NCBI GenBank assembly: GCA_003506435.1
Contig: DOAQ01000037.1
Coordinates: forward strand, 253,749-317,748
From: Prolixibacteraceae bacterium
GTDB lineage: Bacteria > Bacteroidota > Bacteroidia > Bacteroidales > Prolixibacteraceae
Direction: 5' to 3'
DNA length: 64,000 nucleotides
The notes beneath the pieces were generated by a model. It saw only the letters and a list, made by a program, of their open reading frames with translations, was not told the DNA's origin and did not search any database. Made by a program: the position numbers and the translations under genes. Of the stretch, positions 17,454 through 27,192 are shown in pieces; positions within the stretch are counted from its first letter, which is position 1; each line of letters begins with the position of its first letter.

Positions 17454-18962
17454 CTATTTTTCCCTGACTAGTACATGGAGTCTGGCTGTAGCTGTATATC
17501 CTTTCTCATTCGTGCGTTGCACAGAGACAATATATTGACCAGACTTTGAGAAGGAATGCATTGTTTTGGCATATTCCCCTTTGACCGGATTTTTGTAATC
17601 AACCGTTTCAGATTGAACCGTATCATGAGGAGAGCCATCGCCGTAATTCCAAACCTCATTGCCTGCTGTGCTGTTAAATGTGCGAACAAGGAATACAACC
17701 GGATCGCCCGGTTTAATATCCATCGTCGGATAACAGGTTGCATGTATGGTTGGAATACTCCTCTCCGTACTGTCTTTGCCATACACTTGCACGACGGCAA
17801 AATCATAGTCGATATTCCCTTTCGAATCGGTTACTTTCAGAATTTCACTGTATTCGCCCGGCTTTTCATATACCTTTTCCTGAACAGCTCCATTTCCCAT
17901 TGTCCCATCGCTGAATGTCCATTCGTGAGAAACAATTTCGCCTGTCATACTTTTCGATTTACTGCCATCCAGTTTGATGGGATTTCCGGTCCACGTGATG
18001 TGATGTGGGCGGGCTACAGCAATTAAAGAAGGTTTGTATTGACGGTTATAGGCTTCCCAAACGTATGCATACGAATCTTCATTAATCCATTTCCCTGAAA
18101 GTGTGTCTTTGTGTGAGATATCAAAATGAAGGTGTACCCATCCTCCACTTTGTCCCTGTTTGCCTGCCAATCCTATTTGCTGACCGGCTTTTACGTATTC
18201 TCCCGGTTTTATAACAGGAAGAACGCTGTCGAAATGACTATACCGGTAAAACCATCCCTTCGAATCCAGGATATAAACTACATCGGGACGAAGATCCCCC
18301 GGAAAATCAGTATAACCATCCATTGCTTTTTTGTTCGAAGAGATAACCAATCCATCTGTTGCAGAGAAAATTTCATCCATTCTCTCTGCTGCCCCAAAGT
18401 CAAAGCCGTTATGATAGTATACAGGGACTTTCAGGGGTTCTCCCCAATCAACATAGGTAGGTTCATTGCCAACCTGAGAACAACTGGTCAGCCATTCCTG
18501 CTTTAAGGGATACACAAAGGTTCCGGCCTGAAGATACGAAGATCCAATAGGCCAGAGCCTGAAAAAAGCATCCTTGCCCAATCCCCAGGTATCCTGATTA
18601 GTGGTTGCATAGTACGCTTTAATGACAGGGCAATCAATCTGAACTTTACCGATAGTTACCGGAAGAGTATTATTTCCCGTGTTTATAATAGCTTCTTCTC
18701 CATCAACAGTGATTTTTATGTGGCCCCCTCTTACTGCACCTCGGCAACTATCCTCTTCCACAGTAATCTCCAACAGTTTGAGTTTCACTACATCCCCGTT
18801 TGATAATATTACATCCTGAGATTCGCCAGTGTTTAATTCAACCAATACCCGAACAGGAGACTGCTCCGGACTGTTACAGCCAATTACAAAGAGAAGTATT
18901 GGCACAATAAATACAAAAAGCTTCGGCCTTTTTGTAAAAAATCCGTGAATTAGTTTTTTCAT
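17454..18962 (-). CDS. M23-family (LytM) metallopeptidase lipoprotein with PKD domains
   Basis: The ATG at 18962 is chosen; an in-frame TTG lies 18 bases upstream. The protein (about 502 residues) has a lipobox FVIGC (Cys29). The LytM zinc site is intact: HNGFDFG (His184, Asp188) and HLHFDI (His279 as second-motif ligand), with YSHF between them. Two PKD-like Ig domains follow, recognised by VSHEWTFSDG with KPGEYSEILKV, and by NYGDGSPHDTV with SGQYIVSV. M23 enzymes cut peptide cross-bridges, but in this setting the domain may act on another substrate or help the protein span the cell wall. It starts 20 bases after the ceramidase-like gene. Confidence 0.85.
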   Translation of the reverse strand: MKKLIHGFFTKRPKLFVFIVPILLFVIGCNSPEQSPVRVLVELNTGESQDVILSNGDVVKLKLLEITVEEDSCRGAVRGGHIKITVDGEEAIINTGNNTLPVTIGKVQIDCPVIKAYYATTNQDTWGLGKDAFFRLWPIGSSYLQAGTFVYPLKQEWLTSCSQVGNEPTYVDWGEPLKVPVYYHNGFDFGAAERMDEIFSATDGLVISSNKKAMDGYTDFPGDLRPDVVYILDSKGWFYRYSHFDSVLPVIKPGEYVKAGQQIGLAGKQGQSGGWVHLHFDISHKDTLSGKWINEDSYAYVWEAYNRQYKPSLIAVARPHHITWTGNPIKLDGSKSKSMTGEIVSHEWTFSDGTMGNGAVQEKVYEKPGEYSEILKVTDSKGNIDYDFAVVQVYGKDSTERSIPTIHATCYPTMDIKPGDPVVFLVRTFNSTAGNEVWNYGDGSPHDTVQSETVDYKNPVKGEYAKTMHSFSKSGQYIVSVQRTNEKGYTATARLHVLVREK

Positions 18963-18982
18963 AGGTTTAGGTAGTTTCAATT

Positions 18983-20266
18983 TTATAGTTCCGAAATCAT
19001 ATCAAGCAGGTTTTCGATAATACCTTTTTCAGCGCCGCTTTTTGCCCGCGTTGATCTTGGCTCATACCCCCCAATGGCATACGAATCATCCGTAACCAAA
19101 TATCCACTGCTGCCATTGCAATGGGTTACCATAAATGTGTTCGTATATGGCGATTGTGCCCTCATCTTTACGCTGATCTCGTTGAATACTTCACCGGAAA
19201 CTCCGGTCAAAACAATGTTACCAATTTTTATTGCGGATAAACGCACTTTCAATGAATCGTTTTTCATACTTTCAGGTTGTCTGGTTTTTCCGTCCCATTC
19301 TTTGGGTGGAAGATAAATAACCCGTTGAATGGCGCTTATTTTTCCTTTGCCATTGGTGCGAATGTTATTTGCAACCCGTATAGCTTCTTTCCCTAAGTCT
19401 TCTCCGATAGCATCTTTTCCAAAAGCATACGAATTGGTTACTTCAAAGTCGATGTGTGGGCCATAAAGCGGGTTAATGTCACCGGAGGCGCCTATAATAA
19501 GAGGAGTAATAACATCTTCGCCCAGTGTTTTTTCCAGGTAAGTTGCTGCTGCTCCAGGCCAATCGCCGGTTATTAAATAATTCCGGGGTCCCAATACAAC
19601 ACCATGACATGGCCAGTTCACCATAACAGATATGAGTTTTCCGGAAGCATCATTGATCCTTATCACACCAACTTCGTGGTCACACGGTCCGTAAGGGTTC
19701 ATACCCAGGCTGATCCCGCCTTTCCCGTCATTGGCCCTTCTGTTGATATTCATTTTACATTCGCCTTTACCTGCTCCGATAGTGGTCGGCGCCAAATTTT
19801 TGACTGCTGTCGCGGTGACTTCTACCAATTTTGATTTCGTTTCTTTTATATAAGCAAGCACTGCGGGCGATTCACCTTCGTTGTAAACATTCAGCACCGG
19901 ACCTCCATGATTATGAACTGCCGATAAAAGAATGTATTCCCGGGGAATTCCTGTCTCCTTTGAAATAAGGTTAGTGCAATCTTCCCAGAAGGAATGAGAA
20001 AAACCAATCACTTCAGCAGAAATAATAGCCGCTTTGTTCACTCCATCGCTAACAACAACAGCACGGGCAAAAATATCATCATGAACACCTTTGAAAGGGT
20101 CTTTTCTACCACCATAACCGCTCATTGGAATGGGTGTCCGGGGTGTAATCAGGATCTTTGCAGCGCCAGCCTGCAGCCCATCTTTGGGAGCTGCAACCAT
20201 GTCTACCTGACTGACCATTAAAATGATCAGGGTCAGTACCAATAATTTGAATAGATTTCGTTTCAT
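18983..20266 (-). CDS. Neutral/alkaline ceramidase-like hydrolase
   Basis: The 427-residue protein has a signal peptide (residues 1-26, ending VAA) and the N-terminal zinc amidase domain of the neutral ceramidase superfamily: AGAAKILITPRTP near 33-45, SAVHNHGGP near 114-122 and NWPCHGVVLGP near 214-224, the His residues being likely zinc ligands, and then GASGDINPLYGP. True ceramidases are longer and carry an extra C-terminal Ig domain, which is absent here. Short relatives are common in Bacteroidota and Planctomycetes glycan loci, where their substrate is not known. An amide on a sugar (N-acyl) is one option. Confidence 0.83.
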   Translation of the reverse strand: MKRNLFKLLVLTLIILMVSQVDMVAAPKDGLQAGAAKILITPRTPIPMSGYGGRKDPFKGVHDDIFARAVVVSDGVNKAAIISAEVIGFSHSFWEDCTNLISKETGIPREYILLSAVHNHGGPVLNVYNEGESPAVLAYIKETKSKLVEVTATAVKNLAPTTIGAGKGECKMNINRRANDGKGGISLGMNPYGPCDHEVGVIRINDASGKLISVMVNWPCHGVVLGPRNYLITGDWPGAAATYLEKTLGEDVITPLIIGASGDINPLYGPHIDFEVTNSYAFGKDAIGEDLGKEAIRVANNIRTNGKGKISAIQRVIYLPPKEWDGKTRQPESMKNDSLKVRLSAIKIGNIVLTGVSGEVFNEISVKMRAQSPYTNTFMVTHCNGSSGYLVTDDSYAIGGYEPRSTRAKSGAEKGIIENLLDMISEL

Positions 20267-20284
20267 AAGTAATATTTTTAAATG

Positions 20285-23200
20285 TTAATTCACGTTAAAA
20301 CTTCCTTCCAACCTGATATCTTTAGATGAGCTCCCAATCATTACCTTAAATGTGCCCGGTTCAACCACAAAATTCATATCCCGGTCGAAGAGTGACAGGT
20401 CTTCCGGGGTAAGCGTCAGCTTCACTGTTTTCGTTGCACCCGGTTCAAGGGAAATCCTCTCGTAACCTTTGAGTTCTTTTACAGGTTTGGAAGTAGTGGC
20501 AACAACATCGTTGATATATAATTGTACCACTTCATCACCTTTCCGGTCACCTGTATTTTTGACATCGACAGCAATTTCTATCTGGCTTCCCGAATTGATT
20601 TCTTTGGGCATCCGAAGATTACTGTATTCAAAACTGGTATAGCTCAACCCAAAGCCAAATTCATATAATGGCGTTGCGGGCATATCAATATATTTTGCTT
20701 TCTCCTTTGTTGCTGAATGATTGTAATAAACCGGCAATTGCCCTGAATGACGGGGAAAGGTAACCGGGAGTTTTCCTCCGGGGTTATAATCGCCAAAAAG
20801 CACATCGGCAATGGCATTACCGCCTTGTTCTCCGCACATCCAGCCATCGACAATGGCCGGAACATTTTCAGAAGCCCAACGAACCGATAATGCCCTTCCG
20901 TTAATTAATACAACAACAACTGGAGTCCCTGTTGAATGAACTGCTTTTAAAAGTTCTTCCTGCATTCCTAAAAGGTCAAGACTGGCAACATCCCTGCCTT
21001 CGCCGTTACTCACAAAACCTCCTTCTCCAACTACGACGACAGCAACATCAGCGCCTTTTGCAGCAGCTTTGGCTTTACCAATCTCATTTAATGTTCCACC
21101 CAGCAGGTTGCACCCTTTCACGTAATTGACCTTCGTTCCCGGTTTTACCTTGTTCTGAATCCCTTTCAAAACAGTAACAACCTCCTGCGGAACAAAATGC
21201 GGATAATAGTCTCCAAGCTGATTTTCTCCGGCATCAGCGAGTGGTCCAATTACAGCAACCGTTTTGATATCTTTCTTAAGAGGCAGAAGTTTCTTTTCAT
21301 TCTTTAATAAAACAATACTTTCACGGGCAGTCTCCAGGGCAAGATCCCTGTTCTCATCCGAATGGACAGTTTTTACGGCATGTTCCACATCGACATACGG
21401 GTTTTCAAAAAGCCCAAGTTGAAATTTGAGGCGTAATAACCTTCGTACAGCCTGGTCTACCTGCTCAATGGGTATTTTCCCTTCTTCCACATTTTCAATC
21501 AGTCCACCCATATAGGCATCTTCGATTGAAATACCTACATCTACACCCGCTTTCATGGCCAGGATACCTGCATCATTTTGGTTAGCAGCATGCCTTTCGG
21601 TCACAATTGTTGTCAAACCTCCGCCTTCGCTTACAACGATGCCATTAAACCCTAATTCCTCTCTGAGGATTTTTGTAAGAATTTTGTCCGAGTTGTGTAC
21701 AGCTACCCCGTCAATCGCCGGATAAGTGGCCATTACTCCAAGAGCTCCGCTTTTCTTAATCCCGGCGATCCAGGGAGGAAGAAATACTTCCCGGAATTCT
21801 CTTTCTGAAATTCTCATTGCCCCCCGTTCCAGTCCGCTTATTGGTTGACTTTGCCCGGGATAGTGGCAAAGGAATGCTGCCAACTTATCAGGCGCCGAAA
21901 TATCGTACCCCTGAATGCCCTGAACAATATTCTCGGCTATCCGGGAACACATGTACGGGTCTTCACTGTACCCTTCTTCATTTCGGCCCATTCTTGGGTC
22001 GCGATTCGGCTCGATCACCAAAGTACATAATCCGTGAACACCCATCGATTTCCCTTCTTTGGCCGCAACGGTATAAATCTGCTTTACCAGGTTCTTGTTC
22101 CAGGTGGCGCCAATGGCCAAACCTTCAGGAAATACTGTTCCTCCGGGACACATCAAACCATGGGTCCCTTCTTCGATCTGGAATAGGGGAATACCCAATC
22201 TGGTCTGCTCAACGGCAATTTTCTGAAGTTCATTCAGGACTTCAGCCTGTCGCTTTGTTCCTTCATAAATAAGCCGGTCAGAAAGAGTAAAAAAGCCTCC
22301 TCCGGGGCCAAATACATCATTATGCGTACCTGCAGCCCATTTCCGGCAGCCTTCCAGTTGCTTGTCCCTGACCCCTTTGTCTTTTTCATCCATATCCCAC
22401 AGAGGAGGGGCATCACTGTCAAGCCCCCATCCAAGTTTAGTATCATACGTGCAGGGAATATTCAACTGCCCGACTTTTTCTTTTAGCGTCATACGGGAAA
22501 GCAGGTCGTCAACCCGTTGCTCTATAGGGAAAAGAGGATTTTTATATGCAGGAAGCTCCGATGACGGGGTTTCGCCCTTTTTTGTTCTGATATAAGATGC
22601 AATGTTCCGGATATTATCGATCCATATTTCGTTGGCAGGATCCAGCGCATATTTACAGATCGCTTCCAGGGTAGGCAAAAGGGAGGTTTGGTTTCCTCCT
22701 TCGTTTATCTCATGACCTGCAAGGATTAACCATTTTCCCGTGCTTTTGGCTGATTCGATGAGCTTTTTAACCTCTTCGAAAGATTTACCATCCAGTTCCA
22801 TGCCAGTAAGCTGGGCCATATCACAAGATGTGGGATCGTTGGGGCCTTCATCAAGCCATCCCCTGCCTGTTTCAAACAGCGATGCAACCACCGGGACATA
22901 ACTTTTCGCATTCAAACCTTCGCCGACATAAGTTTGTCCACACGGGTAGGCGAAAGAAACAACATCAATGCCCAGGGAATCCTTAATGACTTTATTGGCA
23001 GCTTTTAACTCTTCTTCCATCTTGTCCAGCGAATAATTTTCCAATTCACGGCCCTCAGTCCAGTCGAAATTGCCGGTACAGGGATGTACCATCGAATGGT
23101 TTCCCACTTCATGTCCGTTTGCAACCGCCTGCCTCCATTTTTCCGTCCGCATAAACATATTCTTTGGCGAAACATAAAAGGTCCCTTTTACACCGTATTT

Positions 23201-23413
23201 GTCGAATAGCGGGATACCTTTATCAACCTGTGAAAGCCGGGCATCGTCAAAGGTAAGGCTAAGCCCAACCTTCTTCCCTTTTGGCCATTCAAAAGAAGAT
23301 TGTTTCTTATTACCAGATTCAGGTTCGTACCCTTGTGCTAAACTGGTTTTGAAAATAAATCCGCTAAAAATGACGATTAATAAGAGACTGACTGATTGTG
23401 TTGTATTTTTCAT
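20285..23413 (-). CDS. Fusion of polysaccharide deacetylase (CE4) and GH3 glycosidase
   Basis: The 1042-residue protein has a signal (residues 6-27) and two catalytic modules. Residues 43-275 are a NodB/CE4 domain: TFDD (54-57), HSMVHP (106-111) with both metal His, and AYPCGQ (155-160). From residue 290 a full GH3 enzyme follows, with EEGTHG (414-419), EPNRDPRMGRNEEGYSEDP (468-486) and a fibronectin-III-like end (EVVQLYIND). The usual GH3 nucleophile motif SDW is replaced by SEG (Glu596). The GH3 part aligns along its length with the protein at 54998-57397. Deacetylation and glycoside cleavage by one exported chain would suit an O- or N-acetylated substrate. Confidence 0.9.
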   Translation of the reverse strand: MKNTTQSVSLLLIVIFSGFIFKTSLAQGYEPESGNKKQSSFEWPKGKKVGLSLTFDDARLSQVDKGIPLFDKYGVKGTFYVSPKNMFMRTEKWRQAVANGHEVGNHSMVHPCTGNFDWTEGRELENYSLDKMEEELKAANKVIKDSLGIDVVSFAYPCGQTYVGEGLNAKSYVPVVASLFETGRGWLDEGPNDPTSCDMAQLTGMELDGKSFEEVKKLIESAKSTGKWLILAGHEINEGGNQTSLLPTLEAICKYALDPANEIWIDNIRNIASYIRTKKGETPSSELPAYKNPLFPIEQRVDDLLSRMTLKEKVGQLNIPCTYDTKLGWGLDSDAPPLWDMDEKDKGVRDKQLEGCRKWAAGTHNDVFGPGGGFFTLSDRLIYEGTKRQAEVLNELQKIAVEQTRLGIPLFQIEEGTHGLMCPGGTVFPEGLAIGATWNKNLVKQIYTVAAKEGKSMGVHGLCTLVIEPNRDPRMGRNEEGYSEDPYMCSRIAENIVQGIQGYDISAPDKLAAFLCHYPGQSQPISGLERGAMRISEREFREVFLPPWIAGIKKSGALGVMATYPAIDGVAVHNSDKILTKILREELGFNGIVVSEGGGLTTIVTERHAANQNDAGILAMKAGVDVGISIEDAYMGGLIENVEEGKIPIEQVDQAVRRLLRLKFQLGLFENPYVDVEHAVKTVHSDENRDLALETARESIVLLKNEKKLLPLKKDIKTVAVIGPLADAGENQLGDYYPHFVPQEVVTVLKGIQNKVKPGTKVNYVKGCNLLGGTLNEIGKAKAAAKGADVAVVVVGEGGFVSNGEGRDVASLDLLGMQEELLKAVHSTGTPVVVVLINGRALSVRWASENVPAIVDGWMCGEQGGNAIADVLFGDYNPGGKLPVTFPRHSGQLPVYYNHSATKEKAKYIDMPATPLYEFGFGLSYTSFEYSNLRMPKEINSGSQIEIAVDVKNTGDRKGDEVVQLYINDVVATTSKPVKELKGYERISLEPGATKTVKLTLTPEDLSLFDRDMNFVVEPGTFKVMIGSSSKDIRLEGSFNVN

Positions 23414-23438
23414 GTATAGTAGATATAAAATTTTAGAA

Positions 23439-24368
23439 TTATTTTATTGATTTATCTTTCAGTTTTAATGCAGAATCAATATCCAAAAAGAGGAAAGTAT
23501 TTGGGTGTATCCCAAAAATTTTAGCCATCGTTAGCCCATAGCACTTTTCTCTGGTTTCCTGACTGACATTACACGCATCAAGCACCTTATTAAAACGTCT
23601 GATGTTCTCTTCGAAGGCTTCAGGGTCTTCATCTGTTGCAAAGAGCATCTTTTCCCAGGCAGGAACAGCATTCTTTGGCATGTGGGATTTGCCAATTGCA
23701 TCGGTCCACCAGAGCCATTGAGCCCAATATCCGGGGTCGTTTTCCTTTTTAATCAATGATGAGCCAGAAAGATCGAAATAAAGGTTTTTGTTCCTGCGCG
23801 TTGCTTCTGCTGCCTCTTCATACCAAGGGTTCCCAAAATGAGCCCCGTGAATGATCAGATTTGGATGATTTGCAGCAATGTCGGCTAAAAACGAAGGCCG
23901 CAGATGCGCCATCATACCATTAATCAGATTACCTGTATGAGGAGCTATCGGCATACCTAATGTCTCAGCCTGCGACCAAATGGTGTCGTATTTCGGATCA
24001 TTGTAATCCCAGTCACCTTTCGCGAACAATTCTCCAAGTCCCTTATATCCCATGGCATGAACTTTTAAGATGTCTTCAGTTATTGTCGGGCTGTCGATAT
24101 CGACCGCTGCATACGGAATAACCCTGTCGGGATGCGCTTTGGCAAAGGCAATTCCCCGGTCAATATCTTCCATATCAATCAGCAGGCATGCCATCGCATT
24201 ATGACGCGTATAGACCTCAACAAACGATTTCTCCCATTCATCGGTTGCCGTGTAATGCGTATGAGAATCAATAATGAAAGGGGGAGTTGAATAGTTTGGC
24301 TTTAACCCGGACTGCCTACATCCCGCAAGGATTACCAACAGTTGTATCAGAAATATTAATTTTCTCAT
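23439..24368 (-). CDS. Amidohydrolase-family (amidohydro_2) lipoprotein
   Basis: The start at 24368 is preferred to one at 24404, because it gives a direct lipoprotein signal (VILAGC, Cys17) and avoids overlap with the preceding oxidoreductase gene. The 309-residue protein has the metal-binding DSHTHY motif after the anchor, then PHTGN and IHGAHFGNPW, where further His ligands are expected, and a late Asp in FATDED. The family includes lactonases and decarboxylases. A lactonase acting on a sugar lactone or keto-acid made by the neighbouring oxidoreductase is a reasonable guess. Spacing to the next gene upstream is 13 bases. Confidence 0.83.
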   Translation of the reverse strand: MRKLIFLIQLLVILAGCRQSGLKPNYSTPPFIIDSHTHYTATDEWEKSFVEVYTRHNAMACLLIDMEDIDRGIAFAKAHPDRVIPYAAVDIDSPTITEDILKVHAMGYKGLGELFAKGDWDYNDPKYDTIWSQAETLGMPIAPHTGNLINGMMAHLRPSFLADIAANHPNLIIHGAHFGNPWYEEAAEATRRNKNLYFDLSGSSLIKKENDPGYWAQWLWWTDAIGKSHMPKNAVPAWEKMLFATDEDPEAFEENIRRFNKVLDACNVSQETREKCYGLTMAKIFGIHPNTFLFLDIDSALKLKDKSIK

Positions 24369-24381
24369 CTTGATTAAAAAT

Positions 24382-25788
24382 TTAAACCTTGTCAGGGACG
24401 ACATACGGTTCCCGGTATTTTCTGGTCAGCAATTCATCTGCTTCAGGGTCATTTACAAACTTTTCAGTTGCACCGTTAAACGTTAGCTTCCGGCCAACCC
24501 GGTATGAAATATTGCCCAGCAAAGGAAGGCATGTTGACATAAACCCGTCGTTAATATTTCCATGAAGCAAATCATCATTGCCAGCCCGGATGGCATCAAT
24601 GAAATTGGCCCAGTGGTTGTTAATTACATCATCCTCATTCTCTGCCTTTGAACTGGCAAAAGGTTCTTTTTCACGATGACGGAACGCTCTCCAATTATGA
24701 TTAAAAATCTCAAGGTAACCTTCCGAACCATAAAACAGGTTCCCGACTTCATTTCCCTGATAACCTTCATGATTGGTGAAACGTCCGCGCTCTTCAAATT
24801 CCAGCATAGTACCGTCGCTGTATTTATATACGCATGTCTGTGTATTGGGGGTTTCCTGGGTAGTCCTATCATTCCCATAAGCTTCCACTTCTCCGTAAAC
24901 CATCCTGCCCGGGGTCTTTGGCGAATTATCGTCCTTTTTAAAACCATACAAACCTCCATCTGAATATACTGTAACCGGATGTTCATCCTTTTTAAGGCCC
25001 CAGCGGGCTATATCCAACTGGTGAGGACCGGTGTTTCCTGTATCCCCGTTTCCTGTGTCCCAATACCAGTGCCAGCAGTAGTGGCTCCGTTTTTCACTGT
25101 ACGGACGCCATGGAGCAGGGCCTAACCAGCGGTCGTAATGAAATGTTGCTGGCGGCTCGCCGTTTACTGCAACGCCATAAGAGTCGCGGCCTTTATAACA
25201 GAGTGCCCTGGCCATGTATATTTCACCGATACTTCCGTCATGTAGAAACCTGATTGCTTCCCTGACATTGACTGATGAACGGTTATTGAGGCCAACCTGT
25301 GCCCGCACTTTGTATTTCCGGACTGCTTCAACCATTTTACGTCCTTCCCAGATATTATGGGATGCCGGTTTTTCAACGTAGACGTGTTTCCCTGCCTGAC
25401 AAGCCCATATCGTTGCCAAGGCATGCCAGTGATTGGGAGTAACGATTGACACAGCATCAATATCTTTGTCATCCAAAACCTTATGAATATCCCATTCGAC
25501 CAATGGTTTTACACCGGTTTTCTCATATACTATTTTCGACCTTGACTCAAAAAGCTGTTCATCGGTGTCGCATAATGTTTTAATTTGAACATTGTGGCTG
25601 TCTTTCAGTCCACAATAACTATTGATATGAACTTTCCCCTGGTTCCGGATACCAATAACAGCCAGGTTGATCCGGTCGTTGGCGCCCATAACCGAAGCAT
25701 ACGACTTAGCGCTGAAACCCATACCGCCAATAGCGATACCGGCTGTACCGACCAGGCTACTTTTAATAAAATCTCTTCTTGCTGTCAT
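24382..25788 (-). CDS. Tat-exported Gfo/Idh/MocA oxidoreductase (second of two)
   Basis: The 468-residue protein begins MTARRDFIKSS, a twin-arginine signal at residues 4-8. The Rossmann start is NLAVIGIRNQGK (41-52), followed by VTPNHWH (116-122) and VEKP (138-141). A Trp-rich C-terminal domain (APWRPY, HYCWHWYWDTGNGDTGN) is characteristic of exported Bacteroidota members. The enzyme should oxidise or reduce a sugar carbon in the periplasm with a bound nicotinamide cofactor. Its neighbours are an amidohydrolase, a clan GH-A-like protein and, three genes upstream, a TIM-barrel isomerase-like protein, which fits an oxidative deglycosylation unit. Confidence 0.92.
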   Translation of the reverse strand: MTARRDFIKSSLVGTAGIAIGGMGFSAKSYASVMGANDRINLAVIGIRNQGKVHINSYCGLKDSHNVQIKTLCDTDEQLFESRSKIVYEKTGVKPLVEWDIHKVLDDKDIDAVSIVTPNHWHALATIWACQAGKHVYVEKPASHNIWEGRKMVEAVRKYKVRAQVGLNNRSSVNVREAIRFLHDGSIGEIYMARALCYKGRDSYGVAVNGEPPATFHYDRWLGPAPWRPYSEKRSHYCWHWYWDTGNGDTGNTGPHQLDIARWGLKKDEHPVTVYSDGGLYGFKKDDNSPKTPGRMVYGEVEAYGNDRTTQETPNTQTCVYKYSDGTMLEFEERGRFTNHEGYQGNEVGNLFYGSEGYLEIFNHNWRAFRHREKEPFASSKAENEDDVINNHWANFIDAIRAGNDDLLHGNINDGFMSTCLPLLGNISYRVGRKLTFNGATEKFVNDPEADELLTRKYREPYVVPDKV

Positions 25789-25809
25789 GATAGTTAGTTT
25801 TATAGGTTA

Positions 25810-27138
25810 TTACAATTTTATCCTGTATATATGCTCTGCTAACGGAGCAAAGTCATCGGAAAATTTTCCATTTTCTGCAATGATGGTACGCTTTTCATCA
25901 ATTACTAAAACCTCAGTTCCTGTTTTTAACCCTTCTATCGAGAATATAGCTTTCCCTCCCCGTGGATAGATCGGATCAAATTGTTTGGCAGTTTTTGCTC
26001 CCTCGCCAAGATCCATATTTACGGAAAAGATGTACAGATCGTTTTTATAAATAGTGGCTTTAAAATTACAATTCAACCCGCTACCCAGTAACATGGAAAT
26101 ATTTCTATTGGCTGGCGTTGCAAGAATTGCAGGGGACAAACGTGAAATCTGGATATTCAACCGTTTCAACTCGGTTTGCATGTCCTGTGTGGGTGCAAAT
26201 TCCGTGAATGAAGGTTGCCATGCATGGGTGAAATAACCGATGGCTGTAGCTCCGTTGGTGATGGCCTGCCATACTTCATTGCGGGTATGCACAGGCAAAA
26301 CGTCCGGTTGTTTCTCGTAGGTCATCCATTTGCTGCCTTTGCTGGTTTCAATCCATGCATACACCGGTTTCGTCCCGGCCAGATCGCAAAGCTGGGACAC
26401 CCCTTTGCCTACCCAATCGAGGTGTGCAGCATAACCCGAACCATAAATCGGGTAAATATCGAAGCCAACAACATCTGCGTTCGTAATATATTGAGGATAT
26501 AATGTTTTTCTTACATTTTCGGGATATGTGCTTTGCTCAACTGTAAAATGACCGGTAAATGTCATGAAAAGGAGCTTATTGGGACTAAGTTTTCGAATTG
26601 AATCGGATTTATTAGTTACATATTCCGGAGTTTTTTTCGGTTTTGCATTGGCCCCTGTTCCACTGGGCATATCGGGTTCATCATCAAATATCCATGCCAG
26701 GATATTTCCATTTTCCGGAACATCTGTACTAAAATTGGGGACAGCATAACACCCGACCTGCTTCGCTGCCACAGCGCCTTTGGCGCCGGCATGGGTATTC
26801 ATCCCCAAACTTTTGAGCATACTGTAGTTTTTTTCAGACTGGGCCCATGACATAATCGGGAAAAAGGGTTTGCCGTTGACCAGAATTTCATGGTTGCTCC
26901 CTACAGAAACAGACTGAATGAATTCAACATTTTCAGGAGGATTTGGCAACGGGTCTTCACTTACCTTTGGCGGTATTTGTTCTTCATTTTGTTCTTCATC
27001 TTTCGAGCATGCTTGTACTGTAACTATTATTCCCATCAGAATTATAATCAGCACGGATTTCAACAAGCACCGATACCATAGCCTTGTTTGGCAGGCCGGT
27101 CCTGATTGATTATTAAAAAGGGTTGTCTGTCGTTTCAT
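25810..27138 (-). CDS. Clan GH-A-like lipoprotein, family not recognised
   Basis: The 442-residue protein has a lipobox VQAC (Cys44) after a transmembrane stretch, then a Pro- and Glu-rich linker to about residue 70. From residue 84 (EILVNGKPFFPIMSW) it reads like a glycosidase TIM barrel. Candidate acid/base and nucleophile glutamates are Glu154 in WIFDDEPDM and Glu264 in YAWIETSKG, spaced about as expected for barrel strands 4 and 7. GFDIYPIYG lies between them. The C-terminal 100 residues resemble the small beta-sandwich that closes many clan GH-A enzymes. I cannot assign a GH family. The N-terminal 24 residues before the hydrophobic stretch are longer than usual for a lipoprotein. Confidence 0.72.
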   Translation of the reverse strand: MKRQTTLFNNQSGPACQTRLWYRCLLKSVLIIILMGIIVTVQACSKDEEQNEEQIPPKVSEDPLPNPPENVEFIQSVSVGSNHEILVNGKPFFPIMSWAQSEKNYSMLKSLGMNTHAGAKGAVAAKQVGCYAVPNFSTDVPENGNILAWIFDDEPDMPSGTGANAKPKKTPEYVTNKSDSIRKLSPNKLLFMTFTGHFTVEQSTYPENVRKTLYPQYITNADVVGFDIYPIYGSGYAAHLDWVGKGVSQLCDLAGTKPVYAWIETSKGSKWMTYEKQPDVLPVHTRNEVWQAITNGATAIGYFTHAWQPSFTEFAPTQDMQTELKRLNIQISRLSPAILATPANRNISMLLGSGLNCNFKATIYKNDLYIFSVNMDLGEGAKTAKQFDPIYPRGGKAIFSIEGLKTGTEVLVIDEKRTIIAENGKFSDDFAPLAEHIYRIKL

Positions 27139-27192
27139 AATAAATTAGTTTAAATATTGATTGTCAATTAAGTTTACTGTTTTTCGGATGAG

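Noticed and set aside
17556..18026. Open frame of 156 codons on the plus strand, the longest there
   Set aside because: It is antisense to the PKD part of the M23 gene, whose frame is well supported by motifs. It has no start signal or similarity of its own.
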